A stretch of DNA of 55,517 nucleotides from NCBI RefSeq assembly GCF_918698155.1, contig NZ_CAKKLX010000033.1:1-55517 (forward strand), written 5' to 3'. Shown piece by piece: positions 8,264 through 16,849 of this stretch (position 1 is the first letter of the stretch; each line of letters opens with the position of its first letter). Origin of the DNA: Roseomonas sp. CECT 9278 (GTDB taxonomy: Bacteria > Pseudomonadota > Alphaproteobacteria > Acetobacterales > Acetobacteraceae). Both the position numbers and the translations under genes were made by a program. Under the pieces are notes generated by a model. That model was not told where the DNA came from and did no database searches. It saw nothing but the letters and a program-made list of their open reading frames with translations.

Positions 8264-8824
8264 ATGAAGCCCTGCACCGACCCCGCCGCCGAGATCCTGC
8301 GCGCCACGCTGTTCGCCGCCCGCGCCCATGCCGGCCAGGCGCGCAAGGGCGCCGCCGCCGAGCCCTATGTGAACCACGTCATCGAGGTGGCCGGCATCCT
8401 CGCCGAGCACGGCGCGCCGCTGCCCGCCATCCTGGCCGGGCTGCTGCACGACACGGTCGAGGACACCGACTGCACCCACGCCGACCTGGTCGCCGCCTTC
8501 GGCGAGGAAGTCGCGGCGATCGTCGCGGAAGCCACCGACGACAAGTCCCTGCCCAAGGAGATCAGGAAGTCGCTGCAGGTCTCCCACGCGCCCAAGAAGT
8601 CGGATGCGGCGAAGCAGCTCAAGCTCGCGGACAAGGTGTCGAACCTGCGCGCCATCGCCGACAGCCCGCCGGCCAATTGGAACCACGCGCGGCGCACCGA
8701 ATATGTCGGCTGGGCGGGGCGCGTGGCGGCCGGGTGCCGCGGCGTGAACCCCGCTCTCGATGCGCTGTTCGACGAGACCTATCGCGCGGCGCTCGCGCGG
8801 CTGGCGGACGAAGCGCGGCCCTGA
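8264..8824 (+). CDS. Mesh1-like small alarmone hydrolase (HD domain)
   Basis: A 186-residue single-domain HD hydrolase that resembles Mesh1/SpoT hydrolase domains and is expected to remove the 3'-pyrophosphate of (p)ppGpp. Visible family features, in order: RKG at 27-29, Y35-x-N37-H38, the H62-D63 pair within LLHDTVEDTD (Glu66, Asp67), TDDKSLPK at 91-98, LQVSHAPKKS at 104-113 and KLADKVSNLR with Asp123. These correspond to the metal and nucleotide ligands of Mesh1, so the site looks complete. No synthetase, TGS or ACT domain is present, unlike Rel/SpoT. AAAGGAG lies just upstream of the ATG. Mesh1 of animals can also hydrolyse NADPH, so that activity is an alternative. Confidence 0.85.
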   Translation: MKPCTDPAAEILRATLFAARAHAGQARKGAAAEPYVNHVIEVAGILAEHGAPLPAILAGLLHDTVEDTDCTHADLVAAFGEEVAAIVAEATDDKSLPKEIRKSLQVSHAPKKSDAAKQLKLADKVSNLRAIADSPPANWNHARRTEYVGWAGRVAAGCRGVNPALDALFDETYRAALARLADEARP

Positions 8825-8874
8825 CGTCCCGGCGGATGGACGGGGGCGGGGCCGCATGGCACCTTCCGCCCCGC

Positions 8875-9798
8875 ATGCTCTCCATCCCCGCCAGCCGCCC
8901 CAACGCCTATACCGGCAGCCCGCTCGACCGCGCCGGCGAGAAGCGCGACGATGCCGACTTCATCGCCGCCGCGCTGAACCATCCGGACACGCTGTTCACG
9001 CCGGTCTGGCGCGCGCGCTCCCTGATGAAGGGCGTGGCGGACGGCCACCCGGAAGCCGTGCTGCTGACCGGCGCGGCGGCGCAATCCGTGCGCATGGCCG
9101 ATGGCCCGTGGGCGTTCCTCGGCCTGTGGGAAGGCCGGCCGGTCTTCGCGGTGGATTGCTCGACCGCCGACGACCCGCTGCCGCTGCTGCCCGATGGCAT
9201 GGGCGCCTTCACCGACCTGCGCCAGGTGGCCGGTCTGCTGCCGCCCGGCGAAGCCAGCGTGCTGGCCCATGCCCGCGGGCTGATGCATTGGCGCACCAAG
9301 CACCGCTTCTGCGGCATCTGCGGGTCGCGCTGCGAACCGCGCTCCGCCGGGCATGTGATGGTCTGCCAGGGCTGCGGCGCGCAGCATTTCCCGCGCACCG
9401 ACCCCGCCGTCATCATGCTGGTGGTGCGCGGCGATGCCTGCCTGCTCGGCCATTCCCACCGCTTCCCCAACACCGCGATGTATTCGACGCTGGCGGGCTT
9501 CGTGGAACCGGGCGAGAGCCTGGAGGAAGCCGTCCGCCGTGAGGTGAAGGAGGAAGCCGGCATCGATGTCGGCGGCGTCTGGTATCATTCGTCCCAGCCC
9601 TGGCCGTTCCCGTCCTCCATCATGCTCGGCTTCCACGCCGAGGGGCTGTCGGAGGACATCCACATCGACCACGACGAACTGAAGGATGCGCGGTGGTTCA
9701 CGCGGGACCAGATCCGCGATCACCAGGCGCTGGGCTTCTCCCTGCCGCGCGCGGATTCCATCGCGCGCCGGCTTATCGAGGATTGGATGGGCGCATGA
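8875..9798 (+). CDS. nudC: NADH pyrophosphatase NudC (Nudix, RNA de-NADding)
   Basis: A 307-residue protein that hydrolyses NAD(H) and, in E. coli, removes NAD caps from RNA. The N-terminal domain is followed by a zinc ribbon with Cys146, Cys149, Cys164 and Cys167. The Nudix box at 208-230 (GFVEPGESLEEAV...REVKEEAGI) fits the G-x5-E-x7-RE-U-x-EE-x-G-U pattern exactly. The SQPWPFPSS segment after it marks NudC rather than other Nudix enzymes. The start at 8875 gives the usual length; an in-frame ATG at 8836 would add 13 residues. Its stop overlaps the ATG of the lipoprotein gene downstream, and the alarmone hydrolase ends 50 nt upstream. Confidence 0.94.
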   Translation: MLSIPASRPNAYTGSPLDRAGEKRDDADFIAAALNHPDTLFTPVWRARSLMKGVADGHPEAVLLTGAAAQSVRMADGPWAFLGLWEGRPVFAVDCSTADDPLPLLPDGMGAFTDLRQVAGLLPPGEASVLAHARGLMHWRTKHRFCGICGSRCEPRSAGHVMVCQGCGAQHFPRTDPAVIMLVVRGDACLLGHSHRFPNTAMYSTLAGFVEPGESLEEAVRREVKEEAGIDVGGVWYHSSQPWPFPSSIMLGFHAEGLSEDIHIDHDELKDARWFTRDQIRDHQALGFSLPRADSIARRLIEDWMGA

Positions 9799-10094
9799 GG
9801 CGCGTGCTGCCGGTTCTGGTCTTGCTGGCGCTCGGCGCCTGCCAGCAGGGCGGCATCTGGGCGAATGTGCCGGTCGACAACAGCCCCGACGGCCAGGCCT
9901 GCCGGCGCGAGGCCGAGCAGGACCCCGAGGTGCGCCGCATCGCGAGCACCGCCGCCTCCGGCAACCCGGCGCATGACGAGGTCGTCCGCCAGGAATTGCT
10001 GGCAGCCATGCCGCGCGCCTGGCGCAGCTGCATGACGCGGCGCGGCGCGCTGCCGCCGGGCGGCGTGGAGCAGGTCCGCCGCGTCACCTTCTGA
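9795..10094 (+). CDS. Small lipoprotein, unknown function
   Basis: A 99-residue protein with a short lipoprotein signal (MRRVLPVLVLLALGAC, Cys16). The mature part is polar, with a Cys in QACRREAEQDP and another in WRSCMTRRG, which may form a disulphide in the periplasm. The ATG overlaps the nudC stop (ATGA), so it is translated with nudC. I do not recognise a named family. Confidence 0.7.
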   Translation: MRRVLPVLVLLALGACQQGGIWANVPVDNSPDGQACRREAEQDPEVRRIASTAASGNPAHDEVVRQELLAAMPRAWRSCMTRRGALPPGGVEQVRRVTF

Positions 10095-10111
10095 CGCGGG
10101 CGGCGGCCGGA

Positions 10112-10501
10112 TCAGGCGACCGCCTCGGCCTCCACCTCGACCACGAAGTCAGGGCTCGCGAGGCCGGCGACGATCAGCAGCGTGCTGGCCGGTGCATGGC
10201 CCGCGAGGAAGGCGTCGCGATGCCTCCGCCACGGCACGACATGCAAGGGGTCGGTCAGGAACACCGTCATCTTCACGATGTGCGCGGGCCCCATGCCATG
10301 CGCCGCCAGCACGGCGCCGAGATTCGCGAGCGACTGCGCCATCTGGTCCTCCGGCGCGGCCACCAGCGTGCCGTCGGGGCGCAGCCCGACCTGGCCGGAG
10401 ACGATCAGCCGCCGGCCCTCGCCTTCGATCAGCGCGGCCTGCGAATAGCGCGACTGCGGCTGCGGCGCGCCGGGCGGGTTCGAGAAGGTGAGCGTGGCCA
10501 T
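10112..10501 (-). CDS. RidA family protein lacking the catalytic arginine
   Basis: A 129-residue protein with the RidA/YjgF trimeric fold: an SGQVGLRPDGTLV strand region, the QSLANLGAVLAAHG helix and the VVEVEAEAVA end. In deaminating RidA proteins a conserved Arg near position 105 (usually in a P-x-R or PARS context) binds the substrate carboxylate. Here the corresponding motif reads PAS (residues 104-106), so 2-aminoacrylate deaminase activity is doubtful and it belongs to a divergent subgroup. The ATG at 10501 gives the standard length; the frame is open further upstream. It ends 17 nt from the convergent lipoprotein gene. Confidence 0.88.
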   Translation of the reverse strand: MATLTFSNPPGAPQPQSRYSQAALIEGEGRRLIVSGQVGLRPDGTLVAAPEDQMAQSLANLGAVLAAHGMGPAHIVKMTVFLTDPLHVVPWRRHRDAFLAGHAPASTLLIVAGLASPDFVVEVEAEAVA

Positions 10502-10611
10502 GGCGGGGGTCCCCTGGGCTGCCGTGCGTGGCGCAGCCTGTCCCGAAGCGGGCCGCGCGGCAAATCCCGCCATCCCGGGGCAGGGTGCGGATCGCCCCGC
10601 CCGGCCGGTGA

Positions 10612-11214
10612 TCAGATGTCGAGCCTGGGTGCGGCCGGCGGCGCCGCGACAGGCGCCAGCATCGCGCGCAGATTGCGCCGGATCTGGTATTCGAATTCCA
10701 CATTGAGGTCGGCACCGGCGGCGCGCACCAGCTCCTCGGCGGCGCGGGCGCGCTCCGCCGGGCTGCCGGCGGGGCGCACAGCGGCGCGGCGCACCTCGGC
10801 CTCGGCGAAGCCGGCCTGGGTGCCGTCCTCGCCGCGGATCTCGATCCGGCAGCGCAGCGTGCAGGTCAGCCGCTCGGTCGCTGCGGTGAACACGCCGCCC
10901 GAGGCCGAGCCCTCGCGCGTCAGCGTCGCGATCTGCACGCGGAAGCGCGCGATCCCGGGGCCGCCGGCGGCCGACAGCCGTTCCTGCGCCATGATCCGCA
11001 CGACATCGGCGGGATTCAGCGGCGCCGGCGGCATGGTGCGCGTGGCGGCGGCGTCGGTGCCGGGCTGGAACTCGATGCGCCCGACCGACAGGCGCAGCGG
11101 TGTCAGGTGGCTGTAGGAAGGCGGGCCGGCCGGCAGCGGCGGGGGTGCTTCCTCCGGCCCCGCGCAGGCGGCGGCGACCAGCGCGCCCAGCACGGCGCGG
11201 CGCGGCGGCACCAC
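10612..11214 (-). CDS. Putative lipoprotein, unknown function
   Basis: About 200 residues with a lipoprotein signal (AVLGALVAAACAG, Cys17). The mature protein starts with a Pro-rich linker and then an alpha/beta stretch including LRLSVGRIEFQPG and VRIMAQERLSAAGG. It carries two cysteines (TCTLRCRIEIRG) and ends in a Pro/Ala-rich tail. It starts at GTG 11214 or 11211, only a few bases after the hslO stop (11219-11221), so it is the second gene of the hslO transcript. No named family recognised. Confidence 0.7.
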   Translation of the reverse strand: MVPPRRAVLGALVAAACAGPEEAPPPLPAGPPSYSHLTPLRLSVGRIEFQPGTDAAATRTMPPAPLNPADVVRIMAQERLSAAGGPGIARFRVQIATLTREGSASGGVFTAATERLTCTLRCRIEIRGEDGTQAGFAEAEVRRAAVRPAGSPAERARAAEELVRAAGADLNVEFEYQIRRNLRAMLAPVAAPPAAPRLDI

Positions 11215-11218
11215 GGCG

Positions 11219-12226
11219 TCAGGCCTGGTTGCCGCGCAGCTCGGCGCGGTCGAAGCGGAAGCCGAGGTTGCAGAATTCGCAGGTCATGGTGATGGTCCCG
11301 TCCTCCGCCATGTGGTCGAGGTCGTCCTCGCCGAACCCCGCCAGCACGCCAGCCAGCTTCGCACGCGAACACCGGCAGCCATAGGACAGCGCGCGGGCGC
11401 GGTCGAGCGCCAGCCCCTCCAGCGAGAACAGCCGGTGCAGCAGGCGTTCGCCGGGCAGGGCATCGTCCAGCAGCTCGGCATCGGTCAGGGTCGCGGCCAG
11501 CGCCACGGCGGTGCGCCAGGCCTCGTCCTGCGCGTCGCGGTCCATCGCTTCGCCGATGCCGCCCTCGCCGGCGACGCGCTCCAGGATCAGCGCGCCGGCG
11601 CGCCAGCCGGCATCGGTGCGGGCGCAGGCCAGGTGGACATGCGTGGCGATCTGCTCGGAGGTACGGAAATACGTGCCGGTCATGGCGGTCAGGGTGTCGC
11701 CCTCGATCGCGACGATGCCCTGGTAGCGGTCCATGTCGCCGCCCTGGTCGCAGGTGAAGGCAAGGAAGCCCTGGCCCAGCAGCGCCGCCGCGCTTGGCGC
11801 GTCCGTCGCGGCCATCACCTCGGCGAGGCGCTCCGGATGGGCCCGCGCATAGCCGCGCAGCGCGCCGCCATCGGTGCAATCCGCCAGCAGCATGGGCACC
11901 GCGCCATCGCCCTTGGCCTGCAGGCTGAACGACCCACGGAACTTCAGCGCCGCCGCCAGCCCGGCGGTGAGCGCCAGCGCCTGGCCGGCCAGCGCGGTCA
12001 CGGCGGGGTGGGTGTCGTGGCGGGTCAGCAGCGCATCGGCCAGCGGGCCGAGCCGCACCAACCGCCCGCGCACCGGGCGGTCGGCCAGGTGGAAGGGCTG
12101 CACGCCGCGCGGCACCACGAGGTCGGGCACCGGCGGGCGGTCGTGGTTGAGGAAGTCGGGCGTGCGGGAGGGATCGGTTGGGCTGGACACCCGGCCCAGA
12201 TAGGACGTGGGCGGGGCGGCGTCCAC
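11219..12226 (-). CDS. hslO: Redox-regulated chaperone Hsp33
   Basis: A 335-residue cytosolic holdase chaperone activated by oxidation. The C-terminal redox switch is present: Cys284 and Cys286 (SYGCRCS) and Cys316 and Cys319 (CEFC), which bind zinc when reduced. The central body includes FRGSFSLQAKGDGAVPML, GYFRTSEQ-like TYFRTSEQI and the IGEAMDRD segment typical of Hsp33. The start is the GTG at 12226; the first 25 or so residues are variable and a later start is possible. An AT-rich stretch about 30 nt upstream (12255-12280) is a likely promoter region. Confidence 0.93.
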   Translation of the reverse strand: MDAAPPTSYLGRVSSPTDPSRTPDFLNHDRPPVPDLVVPRGVQPFHLADRPVRGRLVRLGPLADALLTRHDTHPAVTALAGQALALTAGLAAALKFRGSFSLQAKGDGAVPMLLADCTDGGALRGYARAHPERLAEVMAATDAPSAAALLGQGFLAFTCDQGGDMDRYQGIVAIEGDTLTAMTGTYFRTSEQIATHVHLACARTDAGWRAGALILERVAGEGGIGEAMDRDAQDEAWRTAVALAATLTDAELLDDALPGERLLHRLFSLEGLALDRARALSYGCRCSRAKLAGVLAGFGEDDLDHMAEDGTITMTCEFCNLGFRFDRAELRGNQA

Positions 12227-12539
12227 GGGCGCGGGCGGCGCGGTCCGGGACTTTGGGATTTTACGACTTTAGAATTTTAGAGCCGATCGCGTTCGGATGG
12301 AATCATCTGAACGCGTGAAGATGCTCTGAAAACAACAGGCTAGAGCCTGCGACGTGAGCGCGAGCGAACGCAGCATGCTCGGGGGCTGCGCGTGCAGGCC
12401 CGTCGGGGCTTCCCGGCCGGCGGGCGCCGCCCGCTGTGCCGGCGAAGGGCGCGCCGCCCGCGGCCTGGCCAAGGTTCCGCCCTTGATGCGGCAAGCATAC
12501 AGGAAAATTTTCCCGACCGCAAGCCTTCCCGCGCCGGTC
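12227..12539. other. 313-nt region between hslO and the chemoreceptor gene
   Basis: No gene seen. Three signals stand out. First, an AT-rich 30-mer (12251-12280) just upstream of hslO contains a minus-strand TAAAAT at 12258-12263 that could serve as a -10 box, although no good -35 is visible. Second, the structured element copy 2 (12281-12326) is followed by a CAGGCT-AG-AGCCTG palindrome at 12336-12349. Third, a perfect 12-bp palindrome GGAAAATTTTCC lies at 12502-12513, just past the chemoreceptor stop. The remainder is GC-rich without clear structure. Confidence 0.4.
12281..12326. repeat. Structured intergenic element, copy 2
   Basis: An 11-bp inverted repeat (CGCGTTCGGAT 12288-12298 / ATCTGAACGCG 12305-12315, one G-U) with a 6-nt loop containing GAATC is followed by TGAAGATGCTC (12316-12326). 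An outer AGAGC (12280-12284 region, reading AGAGCC) can pair with GCTCT at the 3' end. The layout is identical to 7269-7307, which lacks the outer AGAGC. Confidence 0.75.
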
Positions 12540-14243
12540 TCACGCCGCCCGCAGCGACGCCACGATCCCGTCGAGTTCGGCCCGCAGCGATGCCTCGCCG
12601 GTCACGACATCCTGCGCGACACGGCGCAGTTCCGCCACGCGCGCCGTGGCGGCCTCGGCGCTCAGGCGGATCTCGGCGACGCTGCCCGAGACCTCCCCGG
12701 TGCCGGTCGCGGCCAAGCCCGCCCCGCGCGCGATCTCCTGCGTGGCGGCACCCTGCTGTTCCACCGCGGCGGCGATCGCGCCGGCGATCTGGTCGACCTC
12801 GCGCACCACCTCGCCGATGCCCTGGATGGCGGCGACGGCCTGGCCGGTGCTGGCCTGGATGCCGGCGATCTGGCGGCCGATCTCCTCGGTGGCCTTGGCG
12901 GTCTGGGAGGCGAGCGCCTTCACCTCGCTGGCCACCACGGCGAAGCCCTTGCCGGCCTCGCCGGCCCGCGCGGCCTCGATCGTGGCGTTCAGCGCCAGCA
13001 GGTTGGTGCGCCCGGCGATGTCGCTGATCAGGCTGACCACCTCGCCGATCTTTTGCGCCGAGGCCGCCAGTTCGCGCACCCCGGCATCGGTCGCGCCGGC
13101 CTGTTCGGTGGCGCGGCGCGTGGTGGTGGCGGATTGGCTGACCTGGCGCGTGATCTCGCTGACCGATGCCGCCATCTGCTCGGCCGCGGCGGCGACGGTC
13201 GCGACATTGGCGCTGGTGCGGTCGGCGCCGGCGGCGGCGGCGGCGGTCTGGCGGGACGAGGCATCGGCCCCCGCGGCGATCTCGCCGGTGGCGTCCTCCA
13301 GGCGCCGGGCCACGGTGGCAAGGGTCGCGGCGACCGCGCCGATGCGCTCCTGCACGGTGCTGGCGGCGGAGTCCGCGGCGCGGCGGCGGGCGTGTTCGGC
13401 CTGCTCGCGCGCCTCGGCGGTGGCGGCCTCGGCGGCGGCGGCGCGGCCGGTGGCGGCGCGCAGTGTCTCGACCGAACGCGCGATCACGCCCAGCTGGTCG
13501 GTGCGGTCGCGGCAGGGCACATCCACATCGGTGCGGCCCTGCGCGATCGCGTCGATCGCCTTGGCCATGCCGCCCAGCGGCCGCATGGCGCGCACCAGGA
13601 CGAACCAGATGAAGGCGCCGACCAGCAGCACCACGACCAGGCTGGTGAGCAGCGCCTCGCGCTGGCGTGCGGCGATGTCGGCGGCGATCTCGGTGATCGG
13701 CACGCCGACCAGGAGCATGCCGAGCTGCTGGCCGGCGGCGTCGCGGACAGGTTCGTAGACGGTCAGGTGAAGCCGCCCGAGGATGTCGTTGGCGCCGCGA
13801 TAGGTCTGGCCGCGGGTGATCGCCGCGTCATAGGCCGGCCCGGGAGCCAGGCGCGTGCCGGTGCCGCGCGTCCCGTCCGGGCGCTGGGCGTTGGTGGCGA
13901 TGCGCAGGTCGCCCTGGAAGATGGTGGCGACACCGCCGGCCAGGCGCTTGACGACGTCGACCACGTCGTTGCGGCCTTCCAGCGGCTGGCCGCCGAGCGT
14001 CAGGCGGCCATCCTGCAGCGCCCAGCCGGTGCCGAGCGGACGCAGCATCTCCTTGAGGATCTCGAGGTTCATGTCGAGGTCGGCCTGGGCGCGGGCCATC
14101 TCGCGCCGTTCGAAGGCCCGCAGGTCGATGACCTGCACGGCGGCGACGGCGGCGCCCACCGCCAGCACGGCGGCGACGACCAGGCGCTGCACCAGGCCGA
14201 TACGGTTCCAGACGTTTCCGGGCACGCCGGTGATCCGCGCCAT
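12540..14243 (-). CDS. Methyl-accepting chemotaxis protein with Cache-type sensor
   Basis: A 567-residue transmembrane chemoreceptor. TM1 lies at about 15-37 and is followed by a periplasmic sensor of Cache type (about 38-195, containing [17 protein letters not shown] and a MLLVGVPI end). TM2 is at about 196-216 ([20 protein letters not shown]), then come a HAMP domain and a long cytoplasmic signalling coiled coil. The conserved hairpin tip lies near residues 400-440 ([20 protein letters not shown], then [18 protein letters not shown]). The start at 14243 is chosen because GGAGGA lies about nine bases upstream; another ATG at 14264 is possible. It has no che genes nearby, so it feeds a pathway elsewhere. 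Ligand unknown. Confidence 0.93.
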   Translation of the reverse strand: MARITGVPGNVWNRIGLVQRLVVAAVLAVGAAVAAVQVIDLRAFERREMARAQADLDMNLEILKEMLRPLGTGWALQDGRLTLGGQPLEGRNDVVDVVKRLAGGVATIFQGDLRIATNAQRPDGTRGTGTRLAPGPAYDAAITRGQTYRGANDILGRLHLTVYEPVRDAAGQQLGMLLVGVPITEIAADIAARQREALLTSLVVVLLVGAFIWFVLVRAMRPLGGMAKAIDAIAQGRTDVDVPCRDRTDQLGVIARSVETLRAATGRAAAAEAATAEAREQAEHARRRAADSAASTVQERIGAVAATLATVARRLEDATGEIAAGADASSRQTAAAAAGADRTSANVATVAAAAEQMAASVSEITRQVSQSATTTRRATEQAGATDAGVRELAASAQKIGEVVSLISDIAGRTNLLALNATIEAARAGEAGKGFAVVASEVKALASQTAKATEEIGRQIAGIQASTGQAVAAIQGIGEVVREVDQIAGAIAAAVEQQGAATQEIARGAGLAATGTGEVSGSVAEIRLSAEAATARVAELRRVAQDVVTGEASLRAELDGIVASLRAA

Positions 14244-14511
14244 CGATCGAGTCCTCCGCGCCATGACAAGACGGGGCAGTGTCTCGCGGGAACGTGAGGC
14301 GCGGGTTAAGCGCGACCGGAAAATCGCTTTGTATTCAAAGGCATGGAGTTCGCGCCCGCCCCGGGGGGGCGGCAGCGGCGACCGGTGCGGGCCCGCGAGC
14401 CGCGGAGGGGCCGCCCCGCGGTCACCGTGCAGCACGGGACGCGGCTGGTCAGCGACGGTTCGAGACCGCCCGGCACCGGTCCGCCGCGCCACCGGGCGGC
14501 AGCAGGCGCCG

Positions 14512-14539
14512 GATCGCGCCGTCCCGATGGGGCGCGATC
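14512..14539 (-). terminator. Hairpin at the argF stop, possible terminator
   Basis: GATCGCGCC (14512-14520) and GGCGCGATC (14531-14539) form a perfect 9-bp stem with a 10-nt loop, overlapping the argF stop codon. A second inverted repeat (CCGCCCGG 14466-14473 / CCGGGCGG 14492-14499) follows on the transcript. No T-run is present. Confidence 0.45.
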
Positions 14540-15488
14540 AGGCCCCGCCCAGCGCCCACAACAGCACGCCCTTCTGCGCGTGCAGCCGGTTCTCCGCCTC
14601 GTCGAACACCACGGATTGCGGGCCGTCCATCACCTCGTCGGTGATCTCCTCCCCGCGATGCGCCGGCAGGCAATGCATCACGATCGCATCCGGCGCGGCG
14701 TGGCCCAGCAGCGCGGCATTCAACTGGTAGGGCGCCAGCAGGTTGTGCCGCTGCGGCGCGCGGCCTTCCTTTTCGTCCGACATCGACACCCAGGCATCGG
14801 TCACGACGCAGCGCGCGCCGGCCACCGCCGCCACCGGGTCGTTGGTCAGCTCGATCCGCGCCCCCTGCGCGCGCGCCCAGTCGAGCAGCGCGGCGGGCGG
14901 CGCCAGTTCCTTCGGCGTCGCGATGCGCAGCGTGAAGCCGAAGCGCGCCGAGGCCTGGATGAAGGACTGCGCGACATTGTTGCCATCGCCCGTCCAGGCC
15001 ACCACCTGGCCGGCGATCGGGCCGCGATGTTCCTCGAAGGTCATCACGTCGGCCATGATCTGGCAGGGGTGCGAGATGTCGGTCAGGCCGTTGATCACCG
15101 GCACCGTGGCGTATTCCGCCAATTCGCGGATCTTTCGCACGTCGTCGGTGCGCAGCATGATCGCATCGACATAGCGCGACAGCACGCGCGCGGTGTCCCT
15201 GGGCGTCTCGCCGCGGCCCATCTGCATGTCGCGCGAGGTCAGCACGACAACGTCGCCGCCCAGCTGCCGCACGCCCACTTCGAAGGACACGCGCGTGCGG
15301 GTCGAGGGCTTCTCGAACAGCAGCGCCACGGTCTTGCCGGCGAGCGGCCGGTCGGTCACCTCGCCGCGCTTCGCCCGGGTGCCGAGGTCGAGCATCCGCC
15401 GCAGCGACGCGGTGTCGAAGTCCATGATCTCGAGGAAGTGGCGGGGGGCGCTGGCCCCCCCGCCGACCGGCTTGAGCGCCGCACTCAC
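14538..15488 (-). CDS. argF: Ornithine carbamoyltransferase
   Basis: A 316-residue cytosolic enzyme that joins carbamoyl phosphate and ornithine to give citrulline in arginine synthesis. It has the carbamoyl-phosphate site FEKPSTRTR, the HPCQ motif, the DAWVSMSDE ornithine loop region and the HCLPAHRG motif. Length is standard. The start is the GTG at 15488 that overlaps the argD stop (GTGA), so argD and argF are coupled. The first residues ([14 protein letters not shown]) come before the usual family start and are encoded partly by a palindromic sequence, described separately. Confidence 0.97.
   Translation of the reverse strand: MSAALKPVGGGASAPRHFLEIMDFDTASLRRMLDLGTRAKRGEVTDRPLAGKTVALLFEKPSTRTRVSFEVGVRQLGGDVVVLTSRDMQMGRGETPRDTARVLSRYVDAIMLRTDDVRKIRELAEYATVPVINGLTDISHPCQIMADVMTFEEHRGPIAGQVVAWTGDGNNVAQSFIQASARFGFTLRIATPKELAPPAALLDWARAQGARIELTNDPVAAVAGARCVVTDAWVSMSDEKEGRAPQRHNLLAPYQLNAALLGHAAPDAIVMHCLPAHRGEEITDEVMDGPQSVVFDEAENRLHAQKGVLLWALGGA
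15440..15464. repeat. G/C palindrome inside the 5' end of argF
   Basis: A GC-only hairpin (GGCGGGGGGC, loop GCTG, then a C7-containing arm with one bulged C) encodes the GGGASAP residues of the ArgF N-terminus. It resembles the intergenic palindromes at 16806-16828 and in the 22929-23146 cluster. Confidence 0.5.
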
Positions 15489-16708
15489 TTCGCGGCGACC
15501 TGCGCCTTCGAGGGCGTCAGCCGGCGGCAGGCGCGGTCGAGCAGGTCGACCGCCTCGTCCGCATCGGCCTCGGTGATGATGAGCGGCGGCGCCAGGCGCA
15601 GCACGTTCATCCCCGCCGCGACGGTCAGCAGCCCTTCCGCCACCGCGGCGGCCTGCATGTCGCCATTGGTGACCGCCGGCGTCAGCTTCAGCCCGCACAG
15701 CAGCCCGCGGCCGCGCACCGCCTCGACCACCGAGGGATGCTTCACCACCAGGCCTTCCAGCCCGCGCCACAGATGCGCCGAGACGCGCATGACGCCATCG
15801 AGGAAGCCCGGCGCCAGCACCACGTCCAGCACCGCGTTCCCCGCCGCGCAGGCCAGCGGATTGCCGCCATAGGTCGACCCATGCGTGCCGGGCCTGAGGT
15901 ACTGGGCGACCTTCTCCTTCGCCAGCACCGCGCCCAGCGGGAAGCCGCCGGCGATGCCCTTGGCCGCCGACATGACGTCGGGTTCGATCCCGGCCCATTC
16001 ATGGGCCCAGAGCTTGCCCGTGCGCCCCATGCCGGACTGCACTTCGTCGAGCGCCATCAGCAGGCCGAATTCGTCGCAGACCGCGCGGATCTCCTGCAGG
16101 AAGCGGTCGGGGCAGGGGCGCACGCCGCCCTCGCCCTGCACCGGTTCGATCATGATGCCGGCGGTCTTGGCGCTGATGGCGGATCGCAGCGCGTTCATGT
16201 TGTCGAAGGGCAGGTGCTGGAAGCCCTCCAGCGGCGGGCCGAAGCCGGCGAGGTATTTCTCGTTCCCGGTGGCCGCCAGCGTGCCCAGCGTGCGCCCGTG
16301 GAAGGCGCCTTCGAAGCACAGGATCTCGTAGCGTTCCGGGTGGCCGGTCGCCGCGTGGTATTTGCGGACGGCCTTGATCATCCCTTCGTTCGCCTCGGCG
16401 CCCGAATTCCCGAAGAAGACGGAATCCGCGAAGGACGCCGCGACATGGCGCGCCGCCAGCTTCTCGGCCTCGGGGATGCGATACAGGTTCGAGACATGCA
16501 TCACGCGCCCGGCCTGCTCGGCGATCGCCTTGGTCAGATGCGGGTTGGCATGGCCGATGCTGCTGGTGGCGATGCCGGCGCCGAAATCGAGGAATCGTCG
16601 CCCGTCATCCGTCCACAGGCGCGCACCCTCGCCCCGCTCGAAAGCAAGGTCGGCACGGTTGTAGGTCGGCATCAGGGCGGGAATCACGGTGGAATCCACT
16701 CTCCGCAT
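15485..16708 (-). CDS. argD: Acetylornithine aminotransferase
   Basis: A 407-residue PLP-dependent class-III aminotransferase making N-acetylornithine from N-acetylglutamate semialdehyde; enzymes of this type often also act on succinyl-diaminopimelate. Visible features are the [15 protein letters not shown] opening, [13 protein letters not shown], the [13 protein letters not shown] segment, [21 protein letters not shown] and the Schiff-base Lys250 in [14 protein letters not shown]. The start at 16708 is the ATG giving [16 protein letters not shown]; a nearby GTG at the VIPALM position is an alternative, and an ATG further upstream exists. It is the first gene of the argD-argF pair. Confidence 0.96.
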   Translation of the reverse strand: MRRVDSTVIPALMPTYNRADLAFERGEGARLWTDDGRRFLDFGAGIATSSIGHANPHLTKAIAEQAGRVMHVSNLYRIPEAEKLAARHVAASFADSVFFGNSGAEANEGMIKAVRKYHAATGHPERYEILCFEGAFHGRTLGTLAATGNEKYLAGFGPPLEGFQHLPFDNMNALRSAISAKTAGIMIEPVQGEGGVRPCPDRFLQEIRAVCDEFGLLMALDEVQSGMGRTGKLWAHEWAGIEPDVMSAAKGIAGGFPLGAVLAKEKVAQYLRPGTHGSTYGGNPLACAAGNAVLDVVLAPGFLDGVMRVSAHLWRGLEGLVVKHPSVVEAVRGRGLLCGLKLTPAVTNGDMQAAAVAEGLLTVAAGMNVLRLAPPLIITEADADEAVDLLDRACRRLTPSKAQVAAK

Positions 16709-16805
16709 CTCCCGGCGCGCAACCACGACCATCGTGGCATCAACGCAGGGAAGCGCAGACACTAGCCGCAACAACGGGCGGAAAGGAAGCCGGGCGCGGG
16801 CGGGT

Positions 16806-16828
16806 CCGGGAGGGCAGAGCCCTCCCGG
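16806..16828 (-). terminator. Palindromic hairpin after the repeat lipoprotein gene
   Basis: A perfect 10-bp stem CCGGGAGGGC / GCCCTCCCGG with an AGA loop, 22 nt beyond the lipoprotein stop. It is of the same type as the hairpins between the macroglobulin and pbpC genes and probably acts as a 3'-end hairpin. There is no T-run. Confidence 0.5.
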
Positions 16829-16849
16829 TGCGCGCCCTCCCGGTTCCGA

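Noticed and set aside
8264..8824. Toxin, Cas3-like or defence HD protein
   Set aside because: Motif order, length and the TDDKSLPK segment match alarmone hydrolases, and no helicase or defence genes are nearby.
12258..12263. Minus-strand -10 promoter box for hslO
   Set aside because: TAAAAT is well placed but no acceptable -35 sequence is visible, so I mention it only within the region entry and do not call a promoter.
14327..14340. CTTTG-TATT-CAAAG operator upstream of the chemoreceptor
   Set aside because: Arms of 5 bp are too short to distinguish from chance, and no matching promoter elements are visible.
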